Part shown: one piece after another, positions 35,499 to 43,700 of the stretch
How the letters are laid out: the number at the start of each line of letters is the position of its first letter
Position numbering within the stretch: position 1 is the first letter of the stretch
DNA from: a bacterium
GTDB taxonomy: Bacteria > UBA10199 > 2-02-FULL-44-16 > JAAZCA01
Reading direction: 5' to 3'
Assembly (NCBI GenBank): GCA_041648665.1
Contig: JBAZOP010000009.1
Coordinates: forward strand, 1-56,211
Length of the DNA stretch: 56,211 nt
The notes under the pieces: generated by a model
What the model was told of the DNA's origin: nothing
The model's input: only the letters and a program-made list of their open reading frames with translations
The model's database searches: none
Made by a program: the position numbers and the translations under genes

Positions 35499-36218
35499 AT
35501 GACAAAATTGGGCGTCAACGTAGACCACGTGGCCACGATAAGGCAGGCGCGCGGGACCGCCTATCCGGATCCGACGGCCGCAGCGCTTGAGGCTGAGAAA
35601 GGCGGAGCCGATCAGATCACGATCCACCTGCGCGAGGACAGGCGTCACATCGTCGACTCGGACCTGCGGAGCATCAAGGCCGCGATCTCGGTCCCCCTCA
35701 ACCTCGAGATGTCGATCGCGGACGAGATAGTGGGCATCGCGTGCTCGACCGGACCGGCCACTGCGACCCTTGTACCCGAGAGGAGGCAGGAGCTGACCAC
35801 CGAGGGCGGTCTCGACGTCGTCTCGGATCTGGCTTCGGTGAGAAGGGTCGCCATGCGACTCAAGGACGTCGGCATAGCGGTGAGCCTCTTCGTGGACCCT
35901 GATATCTTTCAGATCGAAGCGTCGAAGGAGGCCGGGGCCGACTTCATCGAGCTGCACACCGGCGCGTATTGCGATTGTGCGGATGCTGTCTGCGCGAGGG
36001 TTGAGCTCGAAAGGCTCGTGCGCGCAGCCGAGAGGGCGAAGGAGCTTGGCTTCAAGGTCTGCGCGGGCCACGGCATAAATTACGAGAACGCCGCGAAGAT
36101 CGCGCGTGCGCTTCCCCAGGTAGTGGAATACAACATCGGCCACGCCATCGTCGCCCGCGCGATCCATATCGGCATGCGGGAGGCGGTCCGCGAAATGAAG
36201 GATTTCTTGAGGGCGTGA
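35499..36218 (+). CDS. pdxJ: Pyridoxine 5'-phosphate synthase
   Basis: A 239-residue TIM-barrel enzyme that condenses 1-deoxyxylulose-5-phosphate with 3-amino-2-oxopropyl phosphate, the last step of de novo vitamin B6 synthesis. LGVNVDHVATIRQARGTAYPDP at the N-terminus (read in parts), ITIHLREDRRHI, NLEMS and ELHTGAYCD are family signatures. ATG 35499 is the conserved start; a TTG at 35493 is also in frame and better spaced from AGGT. The product PLP would serve the aminotransferase found elsewhere in the window, among many others. Confidence 0.97.
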   Translation: MTKLGVNVDHVATIRQARGTAYPDPTAAALEAEKGGADQITIHLREDRRHIVDSDLRSIKAAISVPLNLEMSIADEIVGIACSTGPATATLVPERRQELTTEGGLDVVSDLASVRRVAMRLKDVGIAVSLFVDPDIFQIEASKEAGADFIELHTGAYCDCADAVCARVELERLVRAAERAKELGFKVCAGHGINYENAAKIARALPQVVEYNIGHAIVARAIHIGMREAVREMKDFLRA

Positions 36219-36219
36219 T

Positions 36220-36594
36220 ATGATAATAGGAATCGGCGTGGACATAGTGGACGTCAAGCGCTTCGAATCCATCATCTATAGGTGGAGGGAGCAATTCTTG
36301 CGCAGGGTCTTCACGGACAAGGAGATCAAGTACTGCAATACCAAAAAACATCCCGCACAGCGTTTTGCGACGCGCTTCGCCGCCAAGGAGGCATTCATCA
36401 AGGCGCTCTTCTCCAGGGAGCAAAAGGGGATCAGGTTCTCGGACATCGAGATAGACCAGCTCGACGGAAGGCCGGTCATCAATCTCAGCGGCGCGGTGAG
36501 CGAGTTGGCGAAGGGCTACGACATAAAACGAACGCACATCATGGTCTCCCACGACGGGGACTACGGAATAGCGAACGTCGTCCTTGAAGGATGA
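36220..36594 (+). CDS. acpS: Holo-[acyl-carrier-protein] synthase
   Basis: A 124-residue phosphopantetheinyl transferase that activates the acyl carrier protein for fatty acid synthesis. It has the two AcpS motifs: IGVDIVDVKRFE (magnesium-binding Asp) and FAAKEAFIKAL (catalytic Glu/Lys region). The C-terminal VSHDGDYGIANVVLEG closes the fold. Length and start (one base after the pdxJ stop) are typical, and pdxJ-acpS linkage is widespread in proteobacteria. The stop overlaps nnrD by 4 bp. Confidence 0.97.
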   Translation: MIIGIGVDIVDVKRFESIIYRWREQFLRRVFTDKEIKYCNTKKHPAQRFATRFAAKEAFIKALFSREQKGIRFSDIEIDQLDGRPVINLSGAVSELAKGYDIKRTHIMVSHDGDYGIANVVLEG

Positions 36595-37484
36595 AGACAG
36601 ACCGACCACAGCCGATCAAACCCGCGATGTTCGCCGATCTCATGAGGCCCAGGCGCATGGATGCGCACAAGGGCGCGTACGGCCATATGCTGGTCTTCGC
36701 GGGCTCGGGCGGTCATCTCGGCGCAGGATATCTCGCATCAATGGCCGCGCTGCGCGCAGGCTGCGGGCTCTGCACCTACTGCATGCCCGCGGCTGCGTTC
36801 GAGCGTTTCGACGCGCGCTATCCCGAGATCATGTGCGACCCCATACCTGATGCGGGCAGAGGTCGCTTCGCGCCGGAGGGGCTTGCGGCGGCGAAGGAGG
36901 CGTGCGAAGGAAAACAGGCGCTCGCGATCGGACCTGCGATCGGCACTGCGGACGAGACGCGAAAATTCGTGAATCAATTGCTCAGCGAGGTGCCGTTGCC
37001 TGCGGTCGTGGATGCGGACGCGCTCAACGTGTTGGACCTCTCCTCGTTGGCGAAGAGGTCTTCTCCCGCGGTCCTCACTCCCCATCCCGGTGAGATGTCG
37101 AGGCTAATGGGTGTTCGCACGGAGGAGGTCCAGTCCGCGAGGCAGGAGATCGCCATGCAACTCGCGCGCAAGGCGGGGGCTGTGGTCGTGCTCAAGGGAC
37201 ACGATACGGTGGTCGCTTCTCCTGACGGGAAGATGGCGATCAACCCGACCGGGAATCCCGGCATGGCTAGCGCAGGCATGGGAGACGCGCTCACCGGGAT
37301 TCTGGCCTCGTTCATCGCGCAGGGCGCGGACGCATGGAGCGCCTCGATATGCGCAGTCTACATCCACGGCTTGGCGGGCGATCTGGCGGCGCAGGAGCTC
37401 GGCGAGTCCTCCGTGATCGCCACGGACGTGATAGATCGCATCGGAAGGGCATTTGAGAAAGCGCGTCATGAAGAGAGTGACTAA
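36591..37484 (+). CDS. nnrD: ADP-dependent NAD(P)H-hydrate dehydratase (stand-alone)
   Basis: A 297-residue ribokinase-like enzyme that repairs hydrated NAD(P)H. Signatures are GAYGHMLVFAGSGG, VVDADALNVL, VLTPHPGEMSRLMG, VVVLKGHDTVVA and NPTGNPGMASAGMGDALTG. In many bacteria this domain is fused to an N-terminal NAD(P)HX epimerase (YjeF_N). Here that domain is absent and no separate epimerase gene is visible in the window. The gene is coupled at both ends: ATGA with acpS, and a 17-bp overlap with tsaE. Confidence 0.95.
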   Translation: MKTDRPQPIKPAMFADLMRPRRMDAHKGAYGHMLVFAGSGGHLGAGYLASMAALRAGCGLCTYCMPAAAFERFDARYPEIMCDPIPDAGRGRFAPEGLAAAKEACEGKQALAIGPAIGTADETRKFVNQLLSEVPLPAVVDADALNVLDLSSLAKRSSPAVLTPHPGEMSRLMGVRTEEVQSARQEIAMQLARKAGAVVVLKGHDTVVASPDGKMAINPTGNPGMASAGMGDALTGILASFIAQGADAWSASICAVYIHGLAGDLAAQELGESSVIATDVIDRIGRAFEKARHEESD

Positions 37485-37908
37485 ATCTCCGGACGAGACG
37501 TTCGAGCTTGCGGCAAAGTTCGCACAGCGCCTCAAACGAGGGGACGTGCTGGCGCTCGTGGGCGAACTGGGCGCGGGCAAGACCCGTTTCGTGCAGGGGC
37601 TGGCGGCAGGTCTGGGCGTGCCTGACGGCGTGTTCGTGCGCTCGCCCACGTTCGCCTTGATCAACGAGTATCGCGGCGGCCGCATGCCGCTGTATCACTT
37701 CGACTTCTATCGCTTGGGCAGGGAGTCCGAGCTCGGCGATCTGGGGCTTGCGGAATACGTGGACGGGGACGGCGCCACTGTCGTAGAGTGGGCGGATCGC
37801 TTTCCGGGCGCACTGCCGGGGCGCGCGAAGAGGATCGAGTTCAGCATAATGGACGAAAAAACGAGAAAAATTGAATTCGTGTCATCCCGGAGGGAGTCGC
37901 ATGTTTGA
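37468..37908 (+). CDS. tsaE: tRNA threonylcarbamoyladenosine biosynthesis protein TsaE
   Basis: A 146-residue P-loop ATPase required with TsaB, TsaD and TsaC for the t6A37 modification of ANN-reading tRNAs. Walker A is GELGAGKTRFVQG. VRSPTFALINEY, YHFDFYRL and VVEWADRFPGALP are signature strings. ATG 37468 is chosen over an upstream TTG at 37453. The nnrD-tsaE pairing is common in bacteria. Its stop overlaps the start of the lipoamide dehydrogenase gene by 8 bp. Confidence 0.95.
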   Translation: MKRVTKSPDETFELAAKFAQRLKRGDVLALVGELGAGKTRFVQGLAAGLGVPDGVFVRSPTFALINEYRGGRMPLYHFDFYRLGRESELGDLGLAEYVDGDGATVVEWADRFPGALPGRAKRIEFSIMDEKTRKIEFVSSRRESHV

Positions 37909-39280
37909 TCTGGCGGTAATCGGCGCGGGGCCAGGCGGCTACGTCGCGGCGATCAGGGCCTCGCAGCTCGGCGCGAAGGTCTTGCTCGTGGAGCGCGGAG
38001 AGTTGGGCGGCGTGTGCCTAAACCGCGGATGCATACCAACCAAGGCGATGATCGCCTCTGCCCACGCGCTGCGCGCGGTGAGGCGCGCGGCCGAGTTCGG
38101 TGTGAAGATCTCCGGCGAGAAGGCCTCCGTCGATATGACCGTAGTCAAGGCGCGCAAGGACGCGATAGTGGAGAAGCTGCGTGCAGGCATTGCGCAGCTC
38201 CTGAAATCCGGCGGCGTCACGATCGTGAAGGGGAGCGCCGCTCTGTCGGGCGATGGGAAGATATCGATCGACGGAGTTACGCACGAGGCAAAAAACATCC
38301 TCATAGCCTCAGGCTCCGCGTGGATAGAGCTGCCCGGTCTCCAACTCGACGGCAGGTCGATCGTGACCACGGACGAGGCGCTCGACTGGACCGAGGCGCC
38401 GGCGAGGCTCCTGATCGTGGGCGGCGGGGTGATAGGCTGCGAATTCGGATGCATGATGCGCGAGTTCGGATCAGAGGTGACGATCGTCGAGGCCACCCCA
38501 TCCATACTCCCGCCCGTAGAGGCCGCGATATCGAGACTGCTCGCGCGCTCCATGAAGGAGCAGGGCATTTCGATCATGACCTCGATGACTGTGAATTCCG
38601 CAGAGGCTGCAGGCGGAAGCGTCAAGGCCCGGCTCTCCGGCGGCGAGGAACTCGAGTTCGACCGGGTGCTCATGGCGGTGGGGCGCCGGCCGCATACAAA
38701 AGGGCTCGGGCTGGAATCGGCCGGTGTGGCCCTCACCGAGCGGGGTGCGATCAAGGTGGACGAGAGATTCGCGACCTCGCGCAAGGGGGTCTACGCGATC
38801 GGCGACGCGATCGGAGGCATGATGCTCGCGCACGCTGCGAGCGCACAGGGGATAGCTGCGGTGGAGAACATCTTCGGCAAGCGCGGGATATATGACGCGG
38901 CGACGGTTCCGTCGCCTATCTTCACCTCGCCGGAGATAGGAGCGGTGGGGCTCACCGCAGAGGAGCTCAAGAGGCGAGGGATCGAATTCAAGACTGGCCG
39001 CTTCCCGTATGCGGCAAGCGGCAAGGCGCTCTGCGATGGCGATGCGGAGGGACAGGCGATCGTGCACACTGACGCGGAGGGAAAAATTCTCGGCGCACAC
39101 GTGATCGGCAGGGACGCGACGCTCCTCATACCCGAGCTCGCTCTCGCCATGCGCAAGGGGATGGGCGCGAGGGAGGTAGAGGAGACTGTGCATGCGCATC
39201 CAACTCTCTCTGAGGTCGTGGCCGAGGCGGCCGCGGATGTTTTCGGCATGGCGATACACAAGGCCGGCAAGAGGCGCTAG
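37901..39280 (+). CDS. lpd: Dihydrolipoyl dehydrogenase (E3)
   Basis: A 459-residue FAD-dependent disulfide oxidoreductase that reoxidises lipoyl groups of 2-oxoacid dehydrogenase or glycine cleavage complexes. The FAD-binding motif VIGAGPGGYVAA is at the N-terminus, and the redox disulfide C39-x4-C44 is in GGVCLNRGCIPTK. The NAD motif is LIVGGGVIGCEFG, and the C-terminal HAHPTLSE holds the catalytic His-Glu pair. The start at 37901 follows GGAGGGAG. No E1 or E2 genes lie nearby, but lipA at 49407 makes the lipoyl cofactor. Confidence 0.94.
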   Translation: MFDLAVIGAGPGGYVAAIRASQLGAKVLLVERGELGGVCLNRGCIPTKAMIASAHALRAVRRAAEFGVKISGEKASVDMTVVKARKDAIVEKLRAGIAQLLKSGGVTIVKGSAALSGDGKISIDGVTHEAKNILIASGSAWIELPGLQLDGRSIVTTDEALDWTEAPARLLIVGGGVIGCEFGCMMREFGSEVTIVEATPSILPPVEAAISRLLARSMKEQGISIMTSMTVNSAEAAGGSVKARLSGGEELEFDRVLMAVGRRPHTKGLGLESAGVALTERGAIKVDERFATSRKGVYAIGDAIGGMMLAHAASAQGIAAVENIFGKRGIYDAATVPSPIFTSPEIGAVGLTAEELKRRGIEFKTGRFPYAASGKALCDGDAEGQAIVHTDAEGKILGAHVIGRDATLLIPELALAMRKGMGAREVEETVHAHPTLSEVVAEAAADVFGMAIHKAGKRR

Positions 39281-39289
39281 AGGATGATC

Positions 39290-40498
39290 ATGAAAACCAT
39301 AGTCCATAAATACGGCGGCACGTCTGTCGCGGATCCGGGCCGCATCAAGGCGGTGGCAAAGCGCGTGGCGAACTCGTGGCGCGCGGGCGAACGTGTAGCG
39401 GTCGTGGTCTCTGCGCAGTCCGGCGAGACCGACAGACTCATCAAACTCGCGCAGGAGATGTCGCGCGAGCCCGACGCGCGCGACATGGATCTGCTGGTCG
39501 CGACCGGAGAGCAGGCCTCGGTCGCGCTGCTCTCACTGGCGCTTCGGGGCGAGGGATTGGAGACCGAGACATTCCTGGGTTTCCAGGCCGGCATCTTCAC
39601 CGATGCAAATCACGGCCGCGCCCGCATAGAGCGCATCGACCCCACGGCCGTGAGGTCCGCGCTCGATGCGGGAAGGGTGGCGATCGTCGCCGGCTTTCAG
39701 GGAACGACCGGCGAGGGCAGGGTGACGACGATCGGCCGCGGCGGTTCGGACACCTCTGCGGTGGCGCTCGCAGCCGCCCTCAAGGCGGACCGTTGCGAGA
39801 TATTCACTGACGTGGAGGGGGTCGCGACCGCGGATCCCAGGCTGTGCCCGGATGCAAAACTCCTCAAGTGCATTTCGTACGAGGAGATGATGGAGCTTGC
39901 GGACACCGGCGCGAAGGTCCTTCATGCCCGCTGCGTGGAGCTCGCCGCAAAATTCAAGGTCCCGCTCGTCGTGCGTTCCTCATTCACCGAATCCCCCGGC
40001 ACCTTGGTCGTGCCTGAAGAGAGAGTGCTCGAGGGAAGCGTGGTCACGGGCATCAGTCTCACCACCGGCGAGGCCAAGGTGGCTATACGCAAGGTCCCCG
40101 ACAAGGTTGGGGTCACGGCAGCGATCTTCGCCCCTATCGCGAAAGCCGGCATCGATGTGGACCTCATCATCCAGAACGTCTCTGAGGACGGATACACGGA
40201 CCTCACGTTTACGGTTCCGAAAAACGATCTCAGGCGCGCGATGACGCTGGCCGAGGCCGCGGCGCGCGAGGTCAAGGCGGGAAGGGTGGAGGCGGCGGGC
40301 GATATCGCCAAGGTCTCGATCGTGGGGCTGGGCATGCGCTCGCACGCAGGAGTGGCGCACCGCATGTTCGCGGCGCTGGCGAAGGAGGGGATCGCGATCC
40401 AGATGATCGGCACCAGCGAGATCAAGGTCTCGATAGTGGTGGATATCAGGCACTCGGAGAGGGCGGTGAGGATCCTGCATTCTGCCTTTTATTTATAA
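39290..40498 (+). CDS. lysC: Aspartate kinase
   Basis: A 402-residue aspartokinase for the first step toward lysine, threonine and methionine. HKYGGTSVAD at residues 6-15 binds ATP. VSAQSGETDRLIKLA, TTIGRGGSDTSAVALAAAL, FTDVEGVATADPR and LADTGAKVLHARCVELA are signatures. Two C-terminal ACT domains (about 265-400; VSIVGLGMRSHAGVA) suggest feedback inhibition by lysine and/or threonine. ATG 39290 fits the AGAGG spacing better than ATG 39284. It ends the tilS-to-lysC block. Confidence 0.97.
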   Translation: MKTIVHKYGGTSVADPGRIKAVAKRVANSWRAGERVAVVVSAQSGETDRLIKLAQEMSREPDARDMDLLVATGEQASVALLSLALRGEGLETETFLGFQAGIFTDANHGRARIERIDPTAVRSALDAGRVAIVAGFQGTTGEGRVTTIGRGGSDTSAVALAAALKADRCEIFTDVEGVATADPRLCPDAKLLKCISYEEMMELADTGAKVLHARCVELAAKFKVPLVVRSSFTESPGTLVVPEERVLEGSVVTGISLTTGEAKVAIRKVPDKVGVTAAIFAPIAKAGIDVDLIIQNVSEDGYTDLTFTVPKNDLRRAMTLAEAAAREVKAGRVEAAGDIAKVSIVGLGMRSHAGVAHRMFAALAKEGIAIQMIGTSEIKVSIVVDIRHSERAVRILHSAFYL

Positions 40499-40571
40499 AA
40501 TTCACCTATTCGATGCTTGAGTGCCGATTGTACAAGTGCTAGGCTTCCCCGCGTTCAAAAGTGTCGAATAA

Positions 40572-40599
40572 TTGACGCATATGAAATCCATATCATATT
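40572..40599 (+). promoter_or_regulatory. Possible promoter and palindrome upstream of the giant protein gene
   Basis: TTGACG (40572-40577), 16 nt, CATATT (40594-40599). The spacer holds the palindrome ATATG-AAATC-CATAT, a possible operator. The 232-bp gap (40499-40730) is AT-rich and otherwise empty. Support is only motif resemblance. Confidence 0.3.
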
Positions 40600-40730
40600 G
40601 AGAAGCGGATGACTTCTCCCTGCCTGTCAAATTATTTTTCAATATCAATAAGTTATATGTATATTTGTGCACCCATACCTATGGCATCCGGCTTGCAATC
40701 ATGTCTGATGGAGGGGAAAGCGAGGATCCT

Positions 40731-43700
40731 ATGAAACGTGCATATTCACTGTGTCTTGCGGCAGTCGGTGTCGTCGCAATTATTGCGTCGGTCGCTGTTG
40801 CCCAGGAGGTCAAGTTCTCCAAGCCGATCCTGATCGGCGGGGACAACGCTCTTGATCAGACGAAGACTCAGTCCACTGATCTCGAGTTCTTCGCCCACCC
40901 GGCGGGCATCGGCAAAAACTTCAAGCCCGACAAGAAGATCGAGATGCCAGGCATGGTGCCTATCGAAGTGGGCGACGTGGCCGCCTCGCCAGGCGCGCCT
41001 GCGGAAGGGGCAATCTCAGCGAATTCGCCCGGCGTCGACCATCTGAAATCCAGGGCAGACGCTCCCGGCGTGCTGGATCCGCTCACCGGCATCGGCACCG
41101 ACGACTTCGTCATGTTCATGGATCATCCTACGTATGGAGACACCTATCTTGCTGCGGCCTTCGAGTACCAGATGAAAGACTCTCGACAGGCGCATCGGCT
41201 TATCATGGCGGACTTAAGAAGCGAGGCGGAGGCGAACGAATTCAACGCTCTGTTCGGGGTCGATCCTCTGGAGGAGGGATTGATCGGCAACGCTGCTCCT
41301 GTTGCCCCATACGATTCGCCTGAGACCTATCCCACCACAGTGGTGCACCAAGACAAGTCATTCAAGTGGTGTCTGCTCCCCAATGTCTACATGCCTTCCA
41401 TGGGGTTCTGGGAATGCGGCGCGCCGATACCGGCCAACGTGGCGCTCGGCGGCAATGAGTACAAAGATGCGCTCATGTACGATTTTGTCGATATCGGCAC
41501 AGGCCTTGTCGGCGCGGTCTACGATCCTGTTCCGCTTAAAGCCAAGCCTGAAATTTACATGTCGCTTACAGTCTCCGATCCGGCTCCCATGACTCTGAAG
41601 TTCGCCTATACGTACGCGGATTTTTCCCCTTACGCCTATTTCTCGCCCCTCGCTCTCTTCCGCAAGGCGAACCTCGCCGGCTCCGAGCGCTACCTGTTCG
41701 GCGGCTACACGGCCTATGAGATGCCGTATATCGATGTCAGCAGCGGCATGAAAAAACTGGTACCGTTCGTGCTCAACAACTGGATCCTGCCCTTGGCCAT
41801 GAACCCGATCGCAATCGATGCGGTCGATTTGAAGGGCGCGTCGTCCTGGCAGAATTGTGGGCTTTCGGAATGCAGCCCGAACGTGCCGTACCCCGACACC
41901 GATCTCGTCGTGGCGTACCAAGGCACACTCTTTGATCTTGAGAGCAACCTTTACGACATCTGGGGCAGGCCTCTCGTCATGGCGAATGAGTACCACAACT
42001 GGCGCTGGCATCTCGGCACCTGCGAGACTGCCGGTTGCGCTGATTTCGACGACCTGGATGCAACCCGCTTCCCTGATCGCCGGACCGCGCTTGCCATGGC
42101 CTGGATTCAGAAGAACAAGTGGTTGCAGTCCAGCCCTGACGGCGATTACGTGGACATGAACCCAAGCCACGTCTTCAGCCCCACGCACCCGATCCTCGTG
42201 GGCTCAGGGATGTATGACAACGAGGTCGTGACCGACTATGCCGACGACCCCATCAACAGACATCAGGTTTTGTTTGTGCCGTCCGGGTGCAGCGAAGTCG
42301 AATGCCCTGGCGGAGGGATGATATACTATGTGTCGAACTGGGAAAAATTCAAGAAGCTGTGGTTCAAGTACGTGGACAACGAATTTACGGGCGCCGGGCC
42401 CTTTTGCACTTCAGACACATATAAATACCAAGAGACCCCGTTCATCATGCCCTATCTGCTCAGGGTCGAGCGACCGGCCGAGGGATTCGTGCCCTATGAA
42501 GTCAAGGTCGCCAACCTTGACGGCGATAAGTGCGGCGATTTCATCGTGACCTGGCGTGGGGCGCAGACCGTCGCTGATCCGGATGGCGTAAAGTTCGACG
42601 ACGGCGCGGGCGCGATGTTCTCCAACCGCGTGAGCATCGTGCTGCGCAACGAGATCGCGGGTCCCGGCTGCGAATTCACGGCCTCCTATCCAGCAGATAT
42701 ACCGAATTACGTGGTTGTCCCGGGTGCGCAGGTCGCCTCCGCGGTGACAGGCGATTTTGACGGCGACGAGCTGATCGACATAGCTGCAGGAAACGTACTC
42801 CCCGAATTGGCGGAAGATGGCAGCAGCTACAGCGCATATGAATACGTCTTGCGCCGTGTGCTCAATTTCTCGACCCTGCCTCAGGACATGTTGCGCGTAC
42901 AGGTCGGCTTCACTTCCACCGATTTGGCGCAAGCCAAGGGTGTGAGCAGGGTCAAGGCCTATGAGGCCTCTACCGGCCCCGATACCCTGGCGCAGATCGT
43001 GGGCAGGCCATTGATGCTGCCTGACATAGGCTGCCCTGACTATTCCGGATCCGACGATCCCACGGTAGCCAGCGCTTTTGAGAATTACTGGGGCGTGTAC
43101 GCAAACCTCCTTTCCGCGTACGGAGCGGCGGGCCCGAAAGCGGATGTGTTCAACGTGGTGGCCCCGTTCATCGATTCGACGAACCATCCCGTGCCGATCG
43201 GTTGTTCTTCGCCCAAACCGTATTGCGAACTTACGGGCAGCAAATGGCCGCTCTACAGCACCGACGATTGCTGTTCGTCGCCATGCAGCTGGGGCGCCGC
43301 TTCTCCGGCGGACGTAGTCAACACGCAGTGCTATATGCACCTCAAAAAACTCAAGGATACGTCGTGCTGGCACAGTCAGTGGCTGAATGATTTGCCGACG
43401 TGGATGGTCACGGGGTGCCCCTGGGCCTCGAACTCAGACGAGGGCAGCAGCGGCAACGGCGACAGCGACTTTGCACAGGCAGGACGCAGCGACGTGATCG
43501 TAGGCGAGGGAGACGCAATAGCCCGCGCCTCGGAGCTCGTCTATGCTGCCGCACAGGAGCTCGACGCCTCTTCCACGGCGCGGCTAGCGGCCGCGGTGGA
43601 ACAGTCGGTATTCCCGCATGTGGACCTTGAGGCCATGCTTGAGCTTGCGCTCGGCGCCCAGGCTGAAAAGGATCCCCAGCTCGCCAAGATGATGGAGATG